10,188 bases of DNA from a bacterium (GTDB taxonomy: Bacteria > Bacillota > Clostridia > Christensenellales > CAG-138). Position numbers and translations under genes: made by a program. A model generated the notes under the pieces. The model was not told where the DNA came from, did not search any database, and saw nothing but the letters and a program-made list of their open reading frames with translations. Shown here in pieces: positions 4,281-10,188 of this stretch (position 1 is its first letter; each line of letters starts with the position of its first letter). Where the stretch lies: the NCBI GenBank assembly GCA_029218485.1, contig JAQXRK010000059.1, positions 1-10,188 of the forward strand, given 5' to 3'.

Positions 4281-7280
4281 ATGTATTTGGCGGATCTGCA
4301 CATACACTCGCATTTTTCGCGCGCCACCAGCCAAACGTGCGATGCGCCGAACCTGGATCTCTGGGCGCGCAACAAGGGGCTTGCTCTGATCGGCACCGGC
4401 GACTTTACCCATCCGGCGTGGCGGCAGTCGCTGCGGGATGCGCTTGTACCGGCGGAGGACGGCCTCTATGTTCTCAGGGACGATCTGCGCCTGCAGGCGG
4501 ACGCCTGCGGCGCGGCGGAACCGGCTCGCTTTGTGATCAGCGGCGAAATCAGCTCCATCTATAAGCGGAACGGCAAGACGCGCAAGGTGCACAACGTCAT
4601 CCTTCTGCCAAGCCTCGATGCCGCGGACGCGCTGTCGCGCAGGCTGGAGCTGATCGGAAACATCCATTCGGACGGGCGCCCCATCCTCGGTCTGGACAGC
4701 CGCGATCTGCTGGAGATCACGCTTGAGGCCTGCCCGGGAGCCATCTTTATCCCGGCACACATCTGGACGCCGCACTTCTCCCTCTTCGGCGCATTCTCCG
4801 GATTCGATACCATTGAGGAATGCTTTGCGGATCTGACCGGCGAGATCCATGCGCTCGAGACCGGCCTTTCCTCCGATCCGCCGATGAACTGGCGCATCAG
4901 CGCGCTCGACCGCTTTACCCTCGTCTCCAATTCCGATGCGCACTCGCCGTCAAAGCTCGGCCGTGAGGCTAACCGCATCGACGCGCCGCTCGGCTATGCC
5001 CCGCTCAAGCGCGCCATCGAAACCGGCGAGGGCTTTTGCGGTACGCTGGAATTTTTCCCCGAGGAGGGGAAATACCATCTGGACGGCCACCGCAGCTGTG
5101 GCGTGCGGCTCGACCCGGAGGAAGCGGAGCGGATCGGCGGGCGCTGCCCCGTCTGCGGCAAGCGGCTGACCATCGGCGTACAGCACCGCGCGTGGGCGCT
5201 CTCCGACCGGCCGGAGGGGTATCGCCCGGCCGGGGCAAAGCCCTTTGAAAGCCTTGTACCGCTTGCGGAGGTCATCGCCGCCTCCGCGGGCTTATCCGCC
5301 GCCAGCAAGGGCGTGCAGCAGCAGTATCTGCGGCTGCTCAACGAGCTGGGGCCGGAATTTTCAATCCTGCGGGAACTGCCGGCGGAGGACATCGAGCGGG
5401 TGGCCGGGCCATGCGTTGCCGAGGGCATTCGCCGCCTGCGGCGGGGACAGGTGCTGCGCGCCGGCGGATTCGACGGCGAATACGGCACGATCGAGCTGTT
5501 CACCGAGGCTGAGCGCGCGGCGCTCATGGGTCAGCTTGCCCTCTTTGGCGTGGGCGGAAAACAAAGAAAGCAGGCGCGCACCGCGCTGCCCGTGCGGCAG
5601 CGGGAGCAGGACGCCCCCGCACCGGCGGCTGTGCAGGCGTCTGCCGGCATCAACGCCGCGCAGCAGCGGGCCATCACCGCGCCGGAAGCGGCCATTCAGG
5701 TCATAGCCGGGCCGGGAACGGGAAAGACCTACACGCTCGTGCAGCGCATTCAGCATCTCATTCAGGTCTGCGGCGTATCTCCCGCCGCCATTACGGCGGT
5801 CACGTTCACCAATCAGGCCGCATCCGAGATGCAGGAGCGGCTCTCCGCGCTGCTGGGCCCGCAAACGGCGGCGCAGTTCACCATCGGCACCTTCCACGCC
5901 ATCTGTCTTACCCTGCTCGAACCCAAGCCGCTGCTCGGCGAGGACGAAACGCGGGCGCTGCTCGGCGAACTCGTGCAGGACGGCAATGTCCGGGATGTGC
6001 AGCGCGCCATCTCCCGCGTGAAGTGCGGCGCTTCCTGTGAGGAAGCCGGCGTATCCCCCGCGCTCGTATCGGCCTATCAGGCGGCGCTTATAAAGCGCAA
6101 CGCCCGCGACCTCGACGATCTGCTGCTGGACGCGCTCTCGGTCGACGCCGCATTCCCCCATCTGCTCGTGGATGAGTTTCAGGATATCAATGCCGTGCAG
6201 CGCAGGCTTGTGCTAAAATGGAGCGCGGCCGGTCTTGAGGGCGGCGGCTCCCTGTTCGTCATCGGCGATGCGGATCAATCCATCTACGGTTTTCGGGGCG
6301 CAAGCGCCCGCTGCTTCGATGAACTGAAGCAGGAAATACCGGAACTTGTTACGATCCCGCTGGAACAGAACTATCGCTGCACGCCGGAGGTGCTCTCGGC
6401 CGCGCTTGGCGTCATCAACCACAACAGCGGCGAAGCGCGCCGGTTGGCGCCCATGCGCGCATCCGGCGATCCGGTGCGGCTTGTCAAGGCGCCCGACCCT
6501 CAGCGGGAGGGCATCTGGATCGCAAAGGAGATCGCGCGGCTGACCGGCGGCATGGACATGCTCGAAGCAAAGAACGGCGAGCGGCCGATGCGCCCGTTCT
6601 CCGATATTGCTGTGCTCTGCCGCACGAGAAAACAGCTGCTGAGGATCGAGGATTGCCTGCGGCACGACAGCATTCCCTGCATCGTTTCCGGGCGCGACGA
6701 CGCGCTTGACGACGATTCCGTCCGTCGCGCGATACGGCTGTTCCGTTCGCTGCTCTCCGACACGCCCTGTCCGGAAGCGCTGCGCGCGGATGCCGAGCTG
6801 TTTCGGCCGCTCATCGCCGCCGAGCCGCCGCGCCTGCTGCTCGAGCGCTATGCCGCGCTGCACGGGCAGAGCGACGCGCTCACGCGGGTGATGGATATGG
6901 CCGTGTTTCACAGCAGCATGGCGGACTTTCTCCGCATGCTCACGCTCGGTGAGGAGGCCGATCTGCGCCGCGCCGACGGACAGACATACGCCTCCGGCGC
7001 GGTGCGGCTGATGACGCTGCACGGCAGCAAGGGGCTGGAATTTCCGGTCGTGTTCCTCGCGGGGCTGACCGAGGGGCAGATGCCGCTCACGCGCGCCGGG
7101 CGCGAGACGGACCTGGAGGAGGAGCGCCGGCTCCTGTTCGTCGGCATCACGCGCGCACGGGATACGCTCATCCTGACCTGCGGCGGCAGACCCTCCCCGT
7201 TCCTTTCCGAGCTGCCGGCATCCGTCCGCGCCGAGCGCGCCTGCGAGCTGCCCGAAAGCCGCCAGCTGAAGCTGTTTTGA
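4281..7280 (+). CDS. EndoQ-like PHP nuclease fused to a UvrD-type SF1 DNA helicase
   Basis: A 999-residue cytoplasmic DNA-repair protein. Residues 1-425 resemble endonuclease Q, which in archaea and some bacteria nicks DNA 5' of deaminated bases. PHP metal ligands are visible: DLHIHS (H7, H9), GTGD (D41), SGEI (E89), H104, PAH (H160) and SDAH (D219, H221). A zinc site follows, C273 with CPVC (289-292). Residues about 455-965 are a 3'-5' SF1A helicase: AGPGTGKT (Walker A, 476-483), TFTNQAA, GTFHA, VDEFQD (Walker B, 630-635), GDADQSIYGFRGA, EQNYR, TLHGSKGLEF and the motif VI region FVGITRARDTL. Both modules keep their catalytic residues, so the protein should be active. QLALF (418-422) ends the nuclease part and QLKLF is the C-terminus; both fit the sliding-clamp-binding pattern. 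I start at ATG 4281, behind GGAGGTGA with a 5-base spacer. An in-frame ATG at 4227 lies before the upstream terminator hairpin, would translate through it, and has no ribosome binding site. The role in deaminated-base repair is inferred. Confidence 0.93.
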   Translation: MYLADLHIHSHFSRATSQTCDAPNLDLWARNKGLALIGTGDFTHPAWRQSLRDALVPAEDGLYVLRDDLRLQADACGAAEPARFVISGEISSIYKRNGKTRKVHNVILLPSLDAADALSRRLELIGNIHSDGRPILGLDSRDLLEITLEACPGAIFIPAHIWTPHFSLFGAFSGFDTIEECFADLTGEIHALETGLSSDPPMNWRISALDRFTLVSNSDAHSPSKLGREANRIDAPLGYAPLKRAIETGEGFCGTLEFFPEEGKYHLDGHRSCGVRLDPEEAERIGGRCPVCGKRLTIGVQHRAWALSDRPEGYRPAGAKPFESLVPLAEVIAASAGLSAASKGVQQQYLRLLNELGPEFSILRELPAEDIERVAGPCVAEGIRRLRRGQVLRAGGFDGEYGTIELFTEAERAALMGQLALFGVGGKQRKQARTALPVRQREQDAPAPAAVQASAGINAAQQRAITAPEAAIQVIAGPGTGKTYTLVQRIQHLIQVCGVSPAAITAVTFTNQAASEMQERLSALLGPQTAAQFTIGTFHAICLTLLEPKPLLGEDETRALLGELVQDGNVRDVQRAISRVKCGASCEEAGVSPALVSAYQAALIKRNARDLDDLLLDALSVDAAFPHLLVDEFQDINAVQRRLVLKWSAAGLEGGGSLFVIGDADQSIYGFRGASARCFDELKQEIPELVTIPLEQNYRCTPEVLSAALGVINHNSGEARRLAPMRASGDPVRLVKAPDPQREGIWIAKEIARLTGGMDMLEAKNGERPMRPFSDIAVLCRTRKQLLRIEDCLRHDSIPCIVSGRDDALDDDSVRRAIRLFRSLLSDTPCPEALRADAELFRPLIAAEPPRLLLERYAALHGQSDALTRVMDMAVFHSSMADFLRMLTLGEEADLRRADGQTYASGAVRLMTLHGSKGLEFPVVFLAGLTEGQMPLTRAGRETDLEEERRLLFVGITRARDTLILTCGGRPSPFLSELPASVRAERACELPESRQLKLF

Positions 7281-7305
7281 CCGCGGGCGCTAAATGTCCG
7301 CCGTT

Positions 7306-7347
7306 CCCTTGCATACCCCCGCTTGCCCCTTGAACTTATGCAAAGGG
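7306..7347. repeat. Inverted repeat in the 3' intergenic region
   Basis: CCCTTGCATA (7306-7315) is complementary to TATGCAAAGGG (7337-7347) with one bulged A, leaving a 21-base loop. It lies between the nuclease-helicase stop and the strong terminator at 7384. No T-run follows. It could be a processing or stabilising structure at the 3' end of the message, or chance. Confidence 0.4.
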
Positions 7348-7383
7348 CATGGCGCGGGAAGGCGCAGCGTCTTGTTCAACAGA

Positions 7384-7417
7384 AAACAGCCCGGGCAGGA
7401 ATCTGTCCGGGCTGTTT
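7384..7417. terminator. Bidirectional intrinsic terminator between convergent genes
   Basis: A 15-bp stem (7384-7398 with 7403-7417, one G-T pair) closes a GAAT loop. The left arm starts with AAA and the right arm ends with TTT, so either strand ends in a short U-run. It sits about 100 bases after the nuclease-helicase stop and about 55 bases after the dehydrogenase stop, and so serves both convergent genes. Confidence 0.88.
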
Positions 7418-7473
7418 CGTTTCACCGGGTATGCATGCGGGCACCGCCGCACATTGGCGCTTCAAGTCCACCG

Positions 7474-8685
7474 TCAAGGCCGCCCGGCCCGTTCGATCAC
7501 CGCGCGGCAGCGCGCTTCGTCATAGAGCACCGGCACCGGGTAGATCGGGTTGGCCTCCGCGAGCGCCCAGCGCACCAGCTGCGGTATGTCCGCAGCGCGG
7601 ATGCAGTCCAGAGAATCCGGAATACCCATCTGCGCGTTCAGCTTCCGAATCGCTGCGATCAGCGCCGCGGCGCGCGCCGCGTCCTCGTCCGATGCGCGGC
7701 CAACGCCGGCAATCCCGGCAAGGCGCGCCAGTTTTTTGTGAACGGCCGCGCCATAATCCTCCAGCACAACGGGCAGCAGGATGGCGTTTGCCATGCCGTG
7801 CGGTACGCCATACAGCCCGCCGGCCGCATGGGCAATGGCATGGACATACCCCACGCCCGCGCGCGTGAACGCACAGCCGGCCAGATATGCGGCCTCGAGC
7901 ATGTTTGCGCGCGCCGCCAGATCATCGCCATGCCGATAGGCGTGCAGGAGGTTCTGAAAGATCAGCCGCACCGCCTCCTCCGCACAGCTGAGGGACTCCT
8001 TCTTGTTGTACGTCCAGCACAGATACGCCTCCACCGCGTGCGTGAGCGCATCCATCCCCGTCATGGCCGTGACCTGCGGCGGCACGCTGACGCACAGCGC
8101 CGGGTCGAGCACGGCATAGCGCGGGATCAGGCGAAAATCCATGATTGCGGCCTTATGATGCGTCACATCGTCCGTAATCACGGCGGCGATGGATGTTTCG
8201 GAACCGGTGCCCGCCGTTGTGGGCACGGCGATGAGCGGCGGCGTTTTGCGCCGCACCTTCAAGAGCCCGGTCAGCGCAGCGATGCTCCTCTCCGGCCGGG
8301 CAAGGCGGGCCGCCATCGCCTTGGCCGCATCCATCGGGGAACCGCCGCCAACGGCCACGATCCCATCGCAGCCCTCGGCGCGATAGAGCGACACGAGCGT
8401 TTCGACGGTCGCAGCGGTCGGGTTCGCATGTACCTCGCTGTAAACCGCACAGGACATAGAAGCTGCGTCGAGCGACCGGCAGAGCGATTGTGCAATGCCC
8501 GTCCGCACAAAGCTGGGGCTTCCCACCAGCAACGGCTTTTTGACACCCTCGCCCTGCAGCAGCGCCGGAACCCGGCTCAGCGCGCCCACGCCCTCCACCC
8601 GCTCGGCCCTGCGCCACGGCGCGCAGCGCGAGGCAAGATTGTAACAGAGCTGGAACAATCTGACATATACCCACTGCCCATTCAT
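7474..8685 (-). CDS. Iron-containing alcohol dehydrogenase
   Basis: A 403-residue group III (FucO/butanol dehydrogenase type) NAD(P)-dependent oxidoreductase, interconverting an alcohol and its aldehyde in the cytoplasm. The Rossmann-like part carries GGGSPMDAAKA (113-123) for the dinucleotide and PTTAGTGSE (155-163). The metal site is complete: D212 and H216 in MDALTHAVEA, H282 in HAIAHAAGG and H296 in HGMANA, with the spacing of the family. Iron or zinc binding is therefore expected. The start is ATG 8685. A longer frame begins at an ATG at 8730, but that ATG lies inside the predicted -10 box and has no ribosome binding site. A GGAGG (8701-8697) precedes the chosen start by 11 bases, which is long, so translation may be modest. 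It appears monocistronic, with its own promoter and a terminator at 7384-7417. The substrate cannot be told; butanol, propanediol, glycerol or lactaldehyde types share these motifs. Confidence 0.92.
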   Translation of the reverse strand: MNGQWVYVRLFQLCYNLASRCAPWRRAERVEGVGALSRVPALLQGEGVKKPLLVGSPSFVRTGIAQSLCRSLDAASMSCAVYSEVHANPTAATVETLVSLYRAEGCDGIVAVGGGSPMDAAKAMAARLARPERSIAALTGLLKVRRKTPPLIAVPTTAGTGSETSIAAVITDDVTHHKAAIMDFRLIPRYAVLDPALCVSVPPQVTAMTGMDALTHAVEAYLCWTYNKKESLSCAEEAVRLIFQNLLHAYRHGDDLAARANMLEAAYLAGCAFTRAGVGYVHAIAHAAGGLYGVPHGMANAILLPVVLEDYGAAVHKKLARLAGIAGVGRASDEDAARAAALIAAIRKLNAQMGIPDSLDCIRAADIPQLVRWALAEANPIYPVPVLYDEARCRAVIERAGRP

Positions 8686-8725
8686 GTTCCCCACGCCCTC
8701 CGTACGGTCTGTTCCTGATTCCACA

Positions 8726-8754
8726 ATCATATCAGATCAACCGGCGCGCCACAA
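8726..8754 (-). promoter_or_regulatory. Predicted extended -10 promoter for the alcohol dehydrogenase
   Basis: On the minus strand TGATATGAT (8734-8726) is an extended -10 box: TG, one base, then TATGAT, with one mismatch from TATAAT. After a 17-base spacer the -35 position holds TTGTGG (8754-8749), which matches only TTG. The start would fall near 8719, some 35 bases before the chosen ATG. This supports the 8685 start over the one at 8730. Confidence 0.55.
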
Positions 8755-8986
8755 GAACCCGCCGGGGCGACCTGCACCGCTATCCGCCATCATCGCCGCT
8801 TTTCGACAAAACTCGTATCCGTCCTGCCGCGATCTGCCCGCAGGAGCGAGCGCAGCAAAGCACCCTCCGGTCACGGAGAACGACCGGGAGCCTTCCTCCA
8901 TCTCCCCTGCCGCGATACGGTGCAAAGTGCGCAAAGAGGGTTCCGACGTGCCAAAGCCCATGCCGCAATGCAGCGCTTCACGACCA
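8755..8986. other. Intergenic stretch without a confident gene
   Basis: No frame has a credible start with a ribosome binding site or a known domain. The minus strand is open throughout but reads as low-quality Arg/Gly/Ser-rich peptide, as expected of GC-rich non-coding DNA. There is an imperfect hairpin where CCGGTC and GACCGG pair (about 8870-8890). It separates the metal ATPase stop and its hairpin from the dehydrogenase promoter. Confidence 0.45.
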
Positions 8987-9021
8987 AGGCCCCGGCGCAT
9001 TTTTACAACGCGCCGGGGCCT
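8987..9021 (-). terminator. Strong GC-rich hairpin after the metal ATPase gene
   Basis: A perfect 12-bp stem (8987-8998 with 9010-9021) closes an 11-base AT-rich loop. It lies about 43 bases after the ATPase stop on the minus strand and probably ends or protects that message. It is unusual because no U-run follows the stem on either strand; the A/T run is in the loop. A 3' stabilising structure is therefore as likely as a classical terminator. Confidence 0.55.
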
Positions 9022-9063
9022 CACACGGCCGCCGCCCTCTCTCATAAACCGGGGACGATGCGG

Positions 9064-10188
9064 TTACTCCTCCCGCTGCCGCAGCATGCGCATGGCGTTG
9101 AGCACGGCGATGATGCACACGCCCACATCCGCAAACACGGCCCACCACATGTTCGCCATGCCCAGCGCGCCCAGCAGCAGCACCAGTGCCTTCACGCCCA
9201 GCGCGAACACGATGTTCTCCGTCACAATTCGCCGCGTGCGCCGCGCAATGCGGATCGCGAGCGCCAGCTTTTCCGGCCGGTCGTCCATGAGCACCACATC
9301 CGCCGCCTCGATGGCCGCATCGGACCCAAGCGCGCCCATTGCCACGCCGATATCCGCGCGCGAGAGCACCGGCGCATCGTTGATGCCGTCGCCGACGAAC
9401 AGCAGCCTGCCGCGGCGCCCCGGCTCGGCGAGCAGCGCCTCGACCGTCTCCACCTTCTCCGCGGGCAAAAGCTGTGCGCGCACCATATCGATGCCGAGAG
9501 AGCGCGCAACCTCCTCGGCGACCGCCGTCCGGTCGCCCGTGAGCATGACGGTCCTGCGCACGCCGAGCGACCGAAGCTCGCTGACCGCCTCCCGGGCGCC
9601 GGCCTTGATCTCGTCCGAGATCACGATATGTCCGGCGTACACGCCATCCACCGCCACGTGAACGATCGTTCCGCTGTGGTGGCAGTCGCGCCAGCGGGCG
9701 CCCACGCGCTCCATCAGCCGTTCATTGCCCACGGCAACGGCTCTCCCGTCCACCATGGCACACACCCCGTGCCCGGCAATCTCCTCCACATCCGTAACCT
9801 TTGCCGCATCCAGCGGCTTTTCATATGCCCGCCGGAGCGACTGCGCGATCGGATGCTCCGAATACCGCTCGGCCATCGCCGCAAGCGCCAGCACCTGCGA
9901 TTCCGGCAAATCCTGTGGGTGCACCGCCGTGACGGCAAAGGTTCCGTGCGTGAGCGTGCCGGTTTTATCAAACACGACCGTATCGGCATGGGCAAGCGCC
10001 TCCAGATAGTTGGAACCCTTGATGAGAATGCCGCGCCGGCCGGCGCCGCCAATGCCGCCAAAGAAGGTCAGCGGCACGGAGATCACCAGCGCACAGGGGC
10101 AGGAAATGACGAGGAACACCAGCGCCCGCTGCGGCCACACGCTCCATGCGCCGTCGAACAGCGGCGGAACGAGCGCCAGCAGCACCGC
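9064..10188 (-). CDS. P1B-2 heavy-metal ATPase (Zn/Cd/Pb exporter), C-terminal part, cut by window edge
   Basis: The C-terminal 374 or so residues of a P-type ATPase that pumps divalent metal ions out of the cytoplasm. The frame is open to the window edge, so the metal-binding N-terminus, first membrane helices and most of the actuator domain are outside. Counting from the GTG at 10185, visible motifs are SCPCALVIS (the metal-translocating CPC, 29-31), DKTGTLT (phosphorylated D73), SEHPIAQ (nucleotide-binding HP), GHGV (138-141), MLTGDR (214-219) and VGDGINDAP (264-272). The last helices carry K332 and D353, 21 residues apart. This matches the conserved Lys/Asp pair of the Zn/Cd/Pb class (K693 and D714 in E. 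coli ZntA) and argues against a copper pump. The stop is TAA at 9066-9064. The GTG at 10185 is internal, not the start. A hairpin follows the gene. CadA or ZntA would be the nearest named relatives. Confidence 0.93.
   Translation of the reverse strand, partial: AVLLALVPPLFDGAWSVWPQRALVFLVISCPCALVISVPLTFFGGIGGAGRRGILIKGSNYLEALAHADTVVFDKTGTLTHGTFAVTAVHPQDLPESQVLALAAMAERYSEHPIAQSLRRAYEKPLDAAKVTDVEEIAGHGVCAMVDGRAVAVGNERLMERVGARWRDCHHSGTIVHVAVDGVYAGHIVISDEIKAGAREAVSELRSLGVRRTVMLTGDRTAVAEEVARSLGIDMVRAQLLPAEKVETVEALLAEPGRRGRLLFVGDGINDAPVLSRADIGVAMGALGSDAAIEAADVVLMDDRPEKLALAIRIARRTRRIVTENIVFALGVKALVLLLGALGMANMWWAVFADVGVCIIAVLNAMRMLRQREE

Noticed and set aside
2445..4943. An 832-codon open frame on the minus strand, antisense to the Na/Pi cotransporter and the start of the nuclease-helicase gene
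   Set aside because: Its translation is rich in Arg, His, Gln and Asp and has no recognisable domain. It spans a terminator and two well-supported genes on the other strand. It is the expected by-product of GC-rich codon bias.
7294..8718. A 474-codon plus-strand frame opposite the alcohol dehydrogenase
   Set aside because: It runs through the strong terminator at 7384-7417 and mirrors a gene with a complete metal site; the peptide is Arg/His/Ala-rich without a domain.
8686..8730. An earlier ATG for the alcohol dehydrogenase
   Set aside because: This ATG is part of the predicted -10 box and has no ribosome binding site; the added residues do not resemble the family.
8684..9661. A 325-codon plus-strand frame opposite the P-type ATPase
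   Set aside because: Ser/Arg/Pro-rich translation, antisense to conserved ATPase motifs, and it crosses the 8987-9021 hairpin.
1..10188. CRISPR arrays, insertion-sequence transposases, integrases and phage genes
   Set aside because: I looked for regularly spaced repeats and for recognisable mobile-element protein motifs in all frames and found none.

Overview
The window reads as chromosomal DNA of a GC-rich member of the Clostridia (Firmicutes). The family types point there: a von Willebrand factor A (vWA) protein of a kind I know from gut Clostridia, a Na/Pi cotransporter with a PhoU-like tail, and a PHP/UvrD fusion. Shine-Dalgarno sites are strong and intrinsic terminators are GC-rich. This assignment is an inference from family resemblance; nothing here identifies a species.

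Layout, left to right. A tRNA-Gln(CUG) gene (46-119, +) ends in a strong hairpin. It is followed by gene debris on the minus strand: a piece of a flavodoxin/NADPH-dependent FMN reductase (about 375-590), a 111-bp piece of an ABC-2 transporter permease (about 593-703), and a vWA-domain gene (702-2042) that keeps its promoter, leader hairpin and ribosome binding site. The vWA gene is interrupted by one in-frame amber codon and has lost its last residues where it meets the permease piece. The two joints between the three pieces fall on or beside the same heptamer, GATCGAT. A GC-rich, structured, apparently non-coding divergent intergenic region follows (about 2100-2390).

Two plus-strand genes come next. 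The first is a 582-residue Na/Pi-cotransporter-family protein with a C-terminal PhoU-like domain (2448-4196). The second is a 999-residue protein (4281-7280) joining an EndoQ-like PHP/zinc nuclease to a UvrD-type SF1 helicase. A 15-bp bidirectional terminator (7384-7417) separates them from two minus-strand genes: an iron-containing alcohol dehydrogenase (7474-8685) and the C-terminal part of a P1B-2 zinc/cadmium/lead-exporting ATPase that runs off the right edge (9064-10188).

The intact genes look like independent housekeeping or accessory units rather than one pathway: phosphate handling, DNA repair, alcohol/aldehyde redox and metal efflux. The most interesting item is the EndoQ-UvrD fusion. 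It carries two QLxLF motifs of the sliding-clamp-binding type, one at the end of the nuclease part and one as the last five residues. This suggests a clamp-tethered enzyme that nicks at deaminated bases and then unwinds. The second is the mosaic of gene fragments beside the tRNA gene.
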